From Sandaracinus amylolyticus (GTDB lineage: Bacteria > Myxococcota_A > Polyangia > Polyangiales > Sandaracinaceae): a DNA stretch of 64,000 nt. How positions within the stretch are numbered: position 1 is the first letter of the stretch; each line of letters opens with the position of its first letter. This document shows positions 26,204 to 34,374 of the stretch, piece by piece. The stretch spans positions 9,672,001 to 9,736,000 of the forward strand of contig NZ_CP011125.1 in the NCBI RefSeq assembly GCF_000737325.1, in the 5' to 3' direction. The notes under the pieces are model-generated. The model saw only the letters and a program-made list of their open reading frames with translations, searched no databases and was not told the DNA's origin. A program made the position numbers and the translations under genes.

Positions 26204-28384
26204 ATGAGGGTGCGCTGGCTCGCGTGGGGTTGTGTGCTCGCGCTGCTCGCCGGGTGCGAGTGTGGCGGCCGGTCGAGCGAGAGCGCACCCCCTCCATCGA
26301 CGAGCCCGGTCGATCCACCGAGCGCGCCGACGAGCGACGGCGTCGCGATCTCGTCGGTGCCCGAGCAGCGCACCGAGGAGAACCGCGCGGCGATGCGCAC
26401 GAAGCGACGCGCGTTCACCCGTGCGCTGCGCGAGGCGAGGCGCGCCGCGCGCGAGGGCGACCACGCGACGGCGCTCGCGCGCATGGACGAGGCGCTCGCC
26501 GCGCTGCCCGAGCCGCGGGCGCGCTGCGAGGCGGGCTACATCGCGTTCCGCGCCGGCGACCATGCCCGCGCACGCTCGATGATCGAGACCGCGCTGCGCG
26601 AGCTGCCGCGCGATGCCGACGTGCCCGAGCGCCTGCGCGCGCCGCTCGCGATGTGCCTCTACAACGCGGGGCTGGTGCGCCGTGAGCTCGGTGACGCGAC
26701 GGGCGCGCGCGATGCGTTCACGCGCTCGCTCGCGCTGCGCGCGCACCCGAGCGTCGAGCGTGCGCTCGCCGAGCTCGGCGAGGCCCCTGCCGACGCGCCC
26801 GCGCCCGCGGTGCCGAGCGCGCCCACGAGCCCGATCGCCGACGACGCGCTCGAGTCGCTCGTCGACGAGGAGCACGCCGTCTTCCGCGCGACGCTGCGCG
26901 AGCGCGCGTGCGAGGACCTCGAAGAGCTCCCCGCCGCGCTGGTGCACGGCGACGTGCGCGCGATGTTGATCGAGCCGTGCCGCGAGCCCGAGGGATCGGG
27001 CGAGCTCTGGGTCGCGCACGACGGGCGCGTGGACGTCGTCCCGCTCTACGAGATCGAGCGTCCGAGCGCGGAGGTCGGCGCGTCGCGCTCCGGCACCGCG
27101 CGCGCGCAGTGGCTCGACGTGATCGCGGGCGGGCGCGCGGAGCTCGTCGTGGGCTTCGAGCAGCACGGCGAGCTCTACGTGCCGTTCGACGAGGGCGAGG
27201 AGTCGAGCACCTCGATCACCGCGACGACGATGGTGTGCGCGATCGAGCCCGCGCTGCGCTGCGCCGCGTGGCGCACGTTCGAGAGCGAGCGCTCGCTCTC
27301 GCTCGGCGCGGAGGACGACGACGGCGGCCCGGTCGCGGGCGAGGCGCGCGACGAGATCGTCGCGGGCTCGTTCGTGCTCGACGCGTCGGGCTCGCTCGAG
27401 GTCGGCGCGCCGCTGTGTGCACGAGCGCGCGAAGAGGGCCAGTTCGAGGACGCGTACGACTACGGCGCGTCGGGCTCGGAAGGAGATCGCTGCGAGCCCG
27501 ACGCGTCGGCGCTTCGGCCCGGCGTCTACGCCGTCGCGCAGCTGCTCGGCGATCCGCGGGTGTGCCGCGTCGGATGCGCGGGCGGCGCGCGCGCGACCGC
27601 GTCGACGGTGACGACGACGCCGACCTGCCGTCGCGTTCCCGACGCAGCGGGCGTGCCCGCGGGGCGCGTGCTGCCCGATCGCGAGTGGTTCGCCGGCACG
27701 ATGTGCGGCCCCGACGCGATCTGCGACGCGCTGATCTACGAGCGCGGTGATGGCCACTGGCTCGTCGAGCCGTTCGAGATCGAGCGCGACGACGACGTCG
27801 AGACGTGGCTCGCGCTCTGCTCGCTGGGATCGACGCTCGGGCCCGAGCCGTTCCCCCAGATCGACTCGTGGTCGCTGAGAGAGGCCGCGCGCGTGCAGCC
27901 CGACGGGCGCGCGCCGATCGTCGCGCGGTGGCTCGATGCGGAGCTCGAGCCGATCGATCTCTACGCGCAGCAGGCGCTCCGCACGCGCATGCTGATCGTC
28001 GTCGACGTCGCGCGCGGCACGCTCGAGCGCGTCCTCGCGGAGCACGAGGACGCTGGGCCGTACTGCTGGCGAGGCATGTGCCCCGAGCAGCCGGCGCACC
28101 TCACCCGGCTCGCGCTCGACCGCATCGCGGAAGAGGAGCAGCAGGCCGAGGCCGATGACGTCGCGTTCGACGATCGCGGCACGGGATCGCGCTCGTACGT
28201 CGCTCGACGGACCGTCGAGGCGAGCGCCGATCCGCGCGAGGGCACGCTGAAGGTGCGGATCGGGCCGTGGAGCACGGCGCGCGAGACGTCGGTCGAGGGC
28301 GCGGAGGAGCGCTCCACCACGCTGGACCTCGCGCCGCTGCGCGAGTTGGCCGAGCCTGGCCCGGGCGAGCGCACGCATCGCTGA
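26204..28384 (+). CDS. Large lipoprotein with TPR-like N-terminal region
   Basis: A 726-aa lipoprotein (LLAGC, Cys18) with a Ser/Pro linker to about 45. Helical repeats about 65-195 look like two or three TPR units (AREGDHATALARMDEALAAL, FRAGDHARARSMIETALREL, GDATGARDAFTRSLAL). The remaining 500 residues are acidic, contain paired Cys (CEPD, CRVGC, CGPDAICD, YCWRGMCPEQ) and show no known domain. GGAGGA lies eight bases upstream of the ATG. It begins 52 bases after sthA on the same strand and may be transcribed with it. Function unknown. Confidence 0.7.
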   Translation: MRVRWLAWGCVLALLAGCECGGRSSESAPPPSTSPVDPPSAPTSDGVAISSVPEQRTEENRAAMRTKRRAFTRALREARRAAREGDHATALARMDEALAALPEPRARCEAGYIAFRAGDHARARSMIETALRELPRDADVPERLRAPLAMCLYNAGLVRRELGDATGARDAFTRSLALRAHPSVERALAELGEAPADAPAPAVPSAPTSPIADDALESLVDEEHAVFRATLRERACEDLEELPAALVHGDVRAMLIEPCREPEGSGELWVAHDGRVDVVPLYEIERPSAEVGASRSGTARAQWLDVIAGGRAELVVGFEQHGELYVPFDEGEESSTSITATTMVCAIEPALRCAAWRTFESERSLSLGAEDDDGGPVAGEARDEIVAGSFVLDASGSLEVGAPLCARAREEGQFEDAYDYGASGSEGDRCEPDASALRPGVYAVAQLLGDPRVCRVGCAGGARATASTVTTTPTCRRVPDAAGVPAGRVLPDREWFAGTMCGPDAICDALIYERGDGHWLVEPFEIERDDDVETWLALCSLGSTLGPEPFPQIDSWSLREAARVQPDGRAPIVARWLDAELEPIDLYAQQALRTRMLIVVDVARGTLERVLAEHEDAGPYCWRGMCPEQPAHLTRLALDRIAEEEQQAEADDVAFDDRGTGSRSYVARRTVEASADPREGTLKVRIGPWSTARETSVEGAEERSTTLDLAPLRELAEPGPGERTHR

Positions 28385-28416
28385 GCCGCGGACGCCCCCG
28401 ACCATTTCGGGCCACG

Positions 28417-28560
28417 TTGGTCCGCGCCCGCGGTGAAGAGCGGCGGCAGACCGCGAATTGGACCATGCTACCGCGCAACATTGGTCCATCCTGGCACTGC
28501 ACGATCACCTAGGTCGTGCCGTTGCGGTCCTCGAGAATGCGGGGGATTACCTGGACCAAT
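28417..28560 (+). promoter_or_regulatory. MocR operator region with four TTGGTCC sites
   Basis: Four copies of one motif precede the MocR gene: TTGGTCC at 28417-28423, its inverse TTGGACCA at 28458-28465, ATTGGTCCA at 28480-28488 and the inverse TGGACCAAT at 28552-28560. Copies two and three form an inverted pair 14 bases apart. Repeated TGGACC/GGTCCA boxes are typical of MocR autoregulatory sites, and the last lies 33 bases before the GTG. Confidence 0.6.
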
Positions 28561-28593
28561 CGTGGCGGACGCGGCCACGAAAAGGGGGTCCAG

Positions 28594-30141
28594 GTGGAAC
28601 GCAGCCTCGGATTGGTCCTCGACCACGCGCTCGATGTACCGCTGTACCAACAGCTCTTCGATCGCATCGCGGAGCGGATCCGCAGCGGCGCGTTCCCCGC
28701 AGGCTTTCGCCTGCCGCCATCGCGAAAGCTCGCGGACGAGCTCGGCACGCACCGCAACACGGTGGTGCGCGCCTACACCGAGCTCGAGCGCAGCGGCTTC
28801 CTGAGCTCGACCGTCGGGCGCGGCACGTTCGTGCGCGCGCAGCCCGCGGCGGTCGCGCTCCCGGTCGGACGTGCGCCGGTGTCGAGCGCGGAGCGCGCGC
28901 CGATCCCGTGGAGCTCGATGATCAGCGAGCGCGCGCGGACCGAGGGCTTCGCGCGTGTGGCGCGGGTGCAGCGCATCGCGCGTGTCGGTCGCGGCGAGCT
29001 CGTGAACCTGACGAAGATGGAGCCGGGGCCCGACCTGCTGCCCGACGAGCTCTTCCGCCGCTGCCTCGAGCACGTGATGCGCACGACCGGCACGCGCGCG
29101 CTCGGGTACGCGCCGCACGAAGGTGTGCCGCGTCTGCGCGAGCGCATCGCCGCGGACCTCGTGCGGCAGGGCGTTCCGGCGCGCGCCGACGACGTGCTCG
29201 TGACGTCGGGCAGCCAGCAGGGCCTCGACGTGGTCGCGCGCGCGCTGGTCGATCCCGGCGACGTCGTGATCTCGCAGGCCGCGACGTACACCGGCGCGAT
29301 CCAGATCTTCGGCGCGAACGGCGCGCGGCTGATGGGCGTGCCCGCCGACGCGGAAGGGCCCGACATGGCGTGGCTGCGCCACGCGGGGCGCGCGAAGGCG
29401 CTCTACCTGATGCCGAACTCGTGCAACCCGACGGGCGAGTGCATCTCGGGCCCGCGGCGCGAGGCGCTGATCGCGTGGGCGCGCGAGACCGGCACCGCGG
29501 TGATCGAGGACGACTTCGTGGCGGACCTCGAGCTCGACGGAGCAGCGCCGCCGCCCGCGATGCGCGCGCTCGACGGCGACGTGATCTACCTGAGCACGTT
29601 CAGCAAGAAGCTGATCCCGGCGCTGCGCATCGGGTTCCTGCTGTGCCCGCCCTCGCTCGCGCCGCAGCTCGTCGCGCTGAAGCACGCGACCGATCTCGGC
29701 ACGTCGGGGTTGCTGCAGCACGCGCTCGCGGAGTTCCTGGAGCGCGGCTATCTCGCGGCGCACCTCAATCGGATCCGCGGGCAGTACCGCGAGCGTCGCG
29801 ACGCGCTGTGTGTCGCGCTGAAGAAGTACCTGCCGCCGAGCGTGCGGTTCCGTGCGCCGACGCGCGGGACGACGATGTGGATCGAGCTGCCGGACGATCT
29901 CGATCCCGAGGCGGTCTTCGAGGAGGCGCGCCGCCGGGGCGTGCTGGTCTCGCCGGGGACGCTGTATCGCGTGGATCGCGCGGTGGGCGGTCCGTCGGGG
30001 CTGCGTCTCGTGTTCGGCGGCGAGTCGCCGGCGCGCTTGGTCGAAGGCGCGAAGCGGCTCGGCGCGGCGATGGACGCGGTGTCGGTGGGGCGGCGCGCGG
30101 TGGTGAAGCGGACGGGGACGGATCCGCTGGGCGTCGTGTGA
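28594..30141 (+). CDS. MocR-type regulator (GntR HTH fused to aminotransferase domain)
   Basis: A 515-aa PLP-binding transcription factor. The N-terminal GntR winged helix is about residues 12-80 (VPLYQQLFDRIAERIRSGAF, LPPSRKLADELG, RNTVVRAYTELE). A linker leads to a fold-type I aminotransferase domain from about 120. It has NPTGE, the DDF of IEDDFVADL and the PLP lysine in TFSKKLIPALRIGF (Lys338). Members such as GabR and PdxR sense an amine or vitamin B6 and usually regulate an adjacent gene. Here no obvious target enzyme adjoins it, so autoregulation through the four upstream sites is the main visible link. GTG start, ribosome site AAAGGGGG. Confidence 0.9.
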   Translation: MERSLGLVLDHALDVPLYQQLFDRIAERIRSGAFPAGFRLPPSRKLADELGTHRNTVVRAYTELERSGFLSSTVGRGTFVRAQPAAVALPVGRAPVSSAERAPIPWSSMISERARTEGFARVARVQRIARVGRGELVNLTKMEPGPDLLPDELFRRCLEHVMRTTGTRALGYAPHEGVPRLRERIAADLVRQGVPARADDVLVTSGSQQGLDVVARALVDPGDVVISQAATYTGAIQIFGANGARLMGVPADAEGPDMAWLRHAGRAKALYLMPNSCNPTGECISGPRREALIAWARETGTAVIEDDFVADLELDGAAPPPAMRALDGDVIYLSTFSKKLIPALRIGFLLCPPSLAPQLVALKHATDLGTSGLLQHALAEFLERGYLAAHLNRIRGQYRERRDALCVALKKYLPPSVRFRAPTRGTTMWIELPDDLDPEAVFEEARRRGVLVSPGTLYRVDRAVGGPSGLRLVFGGESPARLVEGAKRLGAAMDAVSVGRRAVVKRTGTDPLGVV

Positions 30142-30180
30142 GCGCGGCCGCGCGGGGTCGCGCGGGGTGAGGCTTCGGCG

Positions 30181-30369
30181 AGGGGCGCGGGGAGGGGGTC
30201 TCGTGCTCGGACAGTCCTCGCGATTGCCACCTGCTGCGCTGTGAGAAGGCGTGTGAGCGAGTCTCGGCCCCGCGGGCGCGTTGCGCCTCGCGGGGCCTCG
30301 CATTCGCGGGAGTAGCGGAGGCTGGTGGGCGCTGCGGAACTGCGCGCGAGACCCCCTCCCCGCGCCCCT
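30181..30369. repeat. 189-bp segment bounded by 26-bp inverted repeats
   Basis: The segment opens with AGGGGCGCGGGGAGGGGGTC followed by TCGTGC (30181-30206). The reverse complement, with one mismatch, closes it at 30344-30369. The repeats stop abruptly at both outer and inner edges. It could be a miniature inverted-repeat element or one arm of a long hairpin. No target duplication was recognised. Confidence 0.45.
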
Positions 30370-30437
30370 GGGTCGATGGCGCTTCGGCCGCGCGAGGGGG
30401 CTGGAAGGGCTCGCCCATCTTTGGATTGTGGTGAAGA

Positions 30438-30478
30438 GCGAAACGCGAAATCCCGCTCTGCGGGATTTCGTGTTTCGC
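30438..30478. terminator. Strong hairpin, probable bidirectional terminator
   Basis: Two 19-base arms (30438-30456 and 30460-30478) pair with a single mismatch around the loop TCT. The core is AAATCCCGC-TCT-GCGGGATTT, so either strand has A/T bases flanking a GC stem. Sitting between convergent genes, it can end transcription from both sides. Confidence 0.6.
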
Positions 30479-30864
30479 GGACCGGCTCGCGCTTCGCGCA
30501 TCGCGGCGGAATTCGACGGGCTCGCGCTCCGCGCCTCGCCTTGCTCCGTCACTCTCGTCGGGCGCGAGATCGATCGCAGCGACGCGCTGCGGGATTCGAC
30601 TCGCGCGGCCGAGGTGTGTCGTGCTCATCGGCGCTCGCGCGATCTGACTCGCTCAGCAGTCGTTCTCGCACTCGCGCTGGCAACCTCACGCGCACCGGAC
30701 CTGATCGTTCCCCACTCGCTTCGCTCGGCACTCGCTCCGCTCCCCACTCGCACGCGAGTCGATCGCTCCGCACTCGCTCTCACTCGCACTCGTCGCGCTC
30801 GCCGTCGTCGTCGCACCCGTACGCGCCGTCGTCATCGCACCCGCCGTCGCACCCGCACTAGCCG

Positions 30865-33063
30865 TCAGAACCCCGCCTCCAACCGCGCCAGCAGCCCTCT
30901 TCCCGGCCCGTTGATGCTCGATCCGTGCACTCGATACGCGCTGTCGAGCACGTTCTCGAGCACCACCGACACCGCGAGGTGCGGATCGAATCGCCACGCT
31001 GCGCGCAGATCGACGACGGCGTATCCCGGCGTGCCGCCCGCGAGGATGCGCGCGTCGCTCGCGTCCGCGGGCGCGAGGCGATCCTGATCGAGCGCCCACC
31101 GCATCGTCGCGCCGAGCGCCAAGCCGCGCGGCGCGGGCTGCCAGCGCAGGTCGAGCGCGCCGCCGAACGGCGGGACGCGCGAGAGCGGCACCCGCACGTT
31201 CGCGTCGGTCGGGCTCGGGCCCTCGCCCCACGCGATCGAGAGCGTGCTCCGTGCCACCAAGCCGATGTCGCGCAGGTCCAGCGTGAGCGCGAGCTCGGTG
31301 CCGACGATCAGCGACTCGCCCTCGGCGTTGACGAGCTGATATCGCGACCACGACCCGCGACACTGCGGCGTCGCGGGCGGGCACGCCGACGCCTCGCGCG
31401 GGACGCGCGTCATCGCGCCGTCGAGCAGCATCGCGTACGCCCACGCGTCGAGGCGCAGCGCGTCCCAGGCCTCGATGCGCGCGCCGATCTCGAAGGTGGT
31501 CGAGCGCTCCTCGCGCAGATCGGGGTTCTCGAACTGGAAGCCCGGGCCCGCCTGCTGGCGGGACGTGAGATCGTCGAGGTTCGGCGGGCGGACGCCCTGA
31601 TCGACGTTCACGTGCAGCGTGAGCTCGGGGACGATGCGCGCCTCGATCCCGGCGCGCGCCGCGACGCCCGCGACGTCGAGGTCGACGCGCGCGGTGCCCG
31701 ACGACGGATCTGCGCTCGCGCGCGCGCCGGCGTAGAGCACGCGCGCACCACCCCGCGCGATCAGCCCGGTCGTGATCGCCGCCTGCACCTCGCTCCACGC
31801 CGAGAGCTGCGCGAAGCGCGCGCCGTCGACGTACTGGCCGCGCGGCTCGCGCACCGTGAGGCCGACGTCGGTGAACGCGGTGCTCGCCTCGGATCGCACG
31901 ACGTCGGAGTACGCCTCCGCGCCGAAGTGCACCGCGATCGCGAGCTCGGGCGCGAGCACGAACGCGCGCGTGCGGCCGCGCACCGTGAGGCCGTAGGTGT
32001 CGATCGTGTCGAGGAATCGGTTCTCCACGAACGCCGTCGGACGATCGCGCAGCCGATGCTCGTGGGTGCGCTGCCAGCTCAGCGCGATGCGCATCTCGGC
32101 GAGCTCGGACTCGCGCGGGCGCACGTCGATCGCGAGCAGACCGAGCGCGCGCGTCTGCTGCAGGTACGTGAGGCAGTCGTTGCCCGGCGCGAACGGCGCC
32201 GGACACTGATCGGTGCGCGGGCTGTCGAATTGGTGCCAGCCGTAGCCCGCGAGCGTCACACGCAGCTCGTCGGACGCGCGCCACACGAGGCGCTCGTCCC
32301 AGCTCAGCACGCGGAAGCCGGTGCCGCGCTGGGTGCGCCCGTCGTCCTCGACGAACGGGATCATCGGCACGTTGCGACGCATCGCGGGATCACGCGCCGG
32401 CACACACGGCACGACCGTCGAGAGCGGGCACACGATGCCCGCGCCCTGGAGCGGACCCGCGTCGCGATAGCGCACGCCGCCGAGGAACCCGAGCGATCGC
32501 CCGAGCTGCAGATCGATCTCGGCGCGCGCGCCCGCGTCCGTGTCCTGCATTCCGTAACGACCGATCAAGCGCGGATGCACGATCAACCCGTCGCGCCGCG
32601 GATCGATCGTGGGCTCGCGCGGGAGCGCGAGGATCGCGCCGCCCAGCGCGTCGGCGCCGAGGCGCGTCGTGGCGCTGCCGCGCACGACGTGGATCGTGGC
32701 GAGGCTCTCGACGTCGACCGTGAAGAAGTACTGGTTGGGCCCTTGTCGGAAGATGCCGTTGTTGAGCCGCACTCCGTCGAAGAGCAGCAGCACTTGCTGG
32801 CCGGTGACGCCGCGCACGTAGGGGCTCGCCTGGCCGTGCGCGGTCTGCTGGATCGACACGCCGGGCATCAGGCGCAGCGCGTCGGGCGCGGATCGCACGA
32901 CGCGCTCTTCGATCTCTTCTTCGGCGACCGAGTCGGTCGCGCGACCGCGCACGTCGTCGGGCGCCGCACGCGCGCGCGCCCGGAACGTGCTCTCGTCGTC
33001 CTGTGCGCGCGCGGGGATCGCGACGATCGCGATCGTCACGATCACCGCGAGCCGTCCGATCAC
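30865..33063 (-). CDS. TonB-dependent outer-membrane receptor
   Basis: A 732-aa receptor with a signal peptide (ending PARAQ, about 23). The plug domain is about 50-170 (DALRLMPGVSIQQTA, SPYVRGVTGQQVLLLFDGVRLN, VVRGSATTRLGADALGGAI). A 22-strand barrel follows and ends ARLEAGF with terminal Phe. It takes up a scarce ligand (siderophore, cobalamin, haem or other) using TonB energy; the substrate is not readable. No clear TonB box was found. The GTG start at 33063 overlaps the stop of the upstream lipoprotein gene as GTGA, so the two are translationally coupled and probably act on the same ligand. Confidence 0.9.
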   Translation of the reverse strand: MIGRLAVIVTIAIVAIPARAQDDESTFRARARAAPDDVRGRATDSVAEEEIEERVVRSAPDALRLMPGVSIQQTAHGQASPYVRGVTGQQVLLLFDGVRLNNGIFRQGPNQYFFTVDVESLATIHVVRGSATTRLGADALGGAILALPREPTIDPRRDGLIVHPRLIGRYGMQDTDAGARAEIDLQLGRSLGFLGGVRYRDAGPLQGAGIVCPLSTVVPCVPARDPAMRRNVPMIPFVEDDGRTQRGTGFRVLSWDERLVWRASDELRVTLAGYGWHQFDSPRTDQCPAPFAPGNDCLTYLQQTRALGLLAIDVRPRESELAEMRIALSWQRTHEHRLRDRPTAFVENRFLDTIDTYGLTVRGRTRAFVLAPELAIAVHFGAEAYSDVVRSEASTAFTDVGLTVREPRGQYVDGARFAQLSAWSEVQAAITTGLIARGGARVLYAGARASADPSSGTARVDLDVAGVAARAGIEARIVPELTLHVNVDQGVRPPNLDDLTSRQQAGPGFQFENPDLREERSTTFEIGARIEAWDALRLDAWAYAMLLDGAMTRVPREASACPPATPQCRGSWSRYQLVNAEGESLIVGTELALTLDLRDIGLVARSTLSIAWGEGPSPTDANVRVPLSRVPPFGGALDLRWQPAPRGLALGATMRWALDQDRLAPADASDARILAGGTPGYAVVDLRAAWRFDPHLAVSVVLENVLDSAYRVHGSSINGPGRGLLARLEAGF

Positions 33064-34292
33064 GCGCACGGGAACGCGGACTCGAGCAGCTCCACGATCG
33101 CGTCGACGTCGACGTCGGCGGGCGCGCTCGCTCCGTCGATCTCGCTCGCGACGAGATCCGCGAGCTCGGTGCTGCGCGCGCGCAGCATGCGATCGGCGAG
33201 CGACTCGCGCGCCGGCACCACGATGTCGCTGCCGCCGGGATCGGGGCTCGGGATCGTGCGCTGCGCGATCGATCCGAGGATCACGCGCCCCCACGCGAAG
33301 TGCGCGAGCTGCTCGTCACCGCTGCTCGCCTCCATGCGCCGGAGGCGATCCGCGATCAGCAGCGCCATGCCGCGATCCATCGCGCGATCGAGCTGCGTGC
33401 GCGCGCGATCACGCAGGTCGAGGCGCTCGCTCGACACCGGCTCGGGATCGAGATCACGCCAGCAGCGCACCGCGAGCAGCGCGTCCCAGATGCGATCGTG
33501 CGTCTCGACGTCGAGCTCGCGGACCAGGCGCGCCATCCCGAGCCCGCCGCTGCGCGCCTCGACGCCGCCCGTGTAGTACGCCCACGCGGAGTCGCAGTCG
33601 CGCGCGGTGCTCGTGCACGTGAGGCTCTCCTTGTAGGGCGAGATGTAGAGGAACCACGTGAGCGCAGCATCGATGCGCGCGGCGTGCACGCGCAGCGGCT
33701 CGCCCGCGCCGCCCGTCATGCCGGCCGCGAACCCTTCGCGCACGATCGGCGCGAGCTGCGTCGGGCCGACGCAGTACTCGGGCGCCGCTTCGATCACCGA
33801 GCCCATGCGGCAGTCGTTGGGATCGGGCGCGGTGACGTGCTCGTCGGTGCGGCGGATGACGCGCGAGCCGAGCCCCTCGCTCGTCTCGTAGACGGTGCGC
33901 GCGTCGGTGAACGCGGTCGCGCTCGGCTCGCCCACGAGCAGACCGCCGGGCGCGAAGATGGTGTCGTATGCCTCGACGCGCGCGATGGTCGAGATCGTCG
34001 GCTCGATGCGCGCGTAGGTGCCGACGTCGGACACGCAGGGCGGCCACTCGTCGGTCGACGACATGTCGACGCGCGGCGTGTAGTCGCCGGGGAACGGCGC
34101 GCACGTCTCGCCGCCGGCGTCGGCCATCGGAGCGTCGCTCGGCGCGTCGACGGGCGCGGTCCACGCGTCGATCGGAGCCGATGCGTCGACCTCGGTGGCA
34201 CCGTCGTCGTCACCGCATCCGAGGAGCGAGAGCGCTCCGCCGAGGGCCGCGATCCCGAACGTCGTCCGTGTCTTGAAGCGCGAGGACTGCAT
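33060..34292 (-). CDS. Lipoprotein partner of TonB receptor
   Basis: A 410-aa lipoprotein: lipobox LLGC (Cys26), Asp/Ala/Pro-rich linker to about 65, then a mostly helical domain with several Cys (CAPF, PPCVS, DCRMG, EYCVG, LTCTSTARDCD, RCWRD). It does not show the GxHxxE motif of imelysins, although the helical content and context are similar to such periplasmic metal-uptake partners. Coupling to the TonB receptor by GTGA suggests ligand capture at the surface or in the periplasm (inference). Upstream is a short divergent gap to the gene at 34375. Confidence 0.6.
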   Translation of the reverse strand: MQSSRFKTRTTFGIAALGGALSLLGCGDDDGATEVDASAPIDAWTAPVDAPSDAPMADAGGETCAPFPGDYTPRVDMSSTDEWPPCVSDVGTYARIEPTISTIARVEAYDTIFAPGGLLVGEPSATAFTDARTVYETSEGLGSRVIRRTDEHVTAPDPNDCRMGSVIEAAPEYCVGPTQLAPIVREGFAAGMTGGAGEPLRVHAARIDAALTWFLYISPYKESLTCTSTARDCDSAWAYYTGGVEARSGGLGMARLVRELDVETHDRIWDALLAVRCWRDLDPEPVSSERLDLRDRARTQLDRAMDRGMALLIADRLRRMEASSGDEQLAHFAWGRVILGSIAQRTIPSPDPGGSDIVVPARESLADRMLRARSTELADLVASEIDGASAPADVDVDAIVELLESAFPCA

Positions 34293-34374
34293 GGCCGCGA
34301 CTATACGGGGATCCCTCGACGAAAAGCGCGCGCCTCGTCACTGCGAGCGCGCGCGTTCTGGTACCGTTTTCCGC

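Larger units (their letters stand above)
30142..30864. other. 723-base non-coding gap between convergent genes
   Basis: This is the longest gap in the window. It lies between the stops of the MocR gene and the TonB-receptor gene. It holds a 26-base inverted repeat pair (30181-30369), a strong hairpin (30438-30478) and, from about 30700 to 30860, a stretch rich in short CACTCGC- and CGTCGTC-like repeats. Open frames here are Ser/Arg-rich and not convincing proteins. Confidence 0.6.

Noticed and set aside
30700-30864. Short CACTCGC and CGTCGTC-like repeats as a possible CRISPR or satellite array
   Set aside because: Units are too short and irregular, with no repeat-spacer structure; best described as low-complexity non-coding sequence.
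33060-34292. Imelysin identity for the TonB-linked lipoprotein
   Set aside because: Context and helicity fit, but the GxHxxE iron-site motif is absent.
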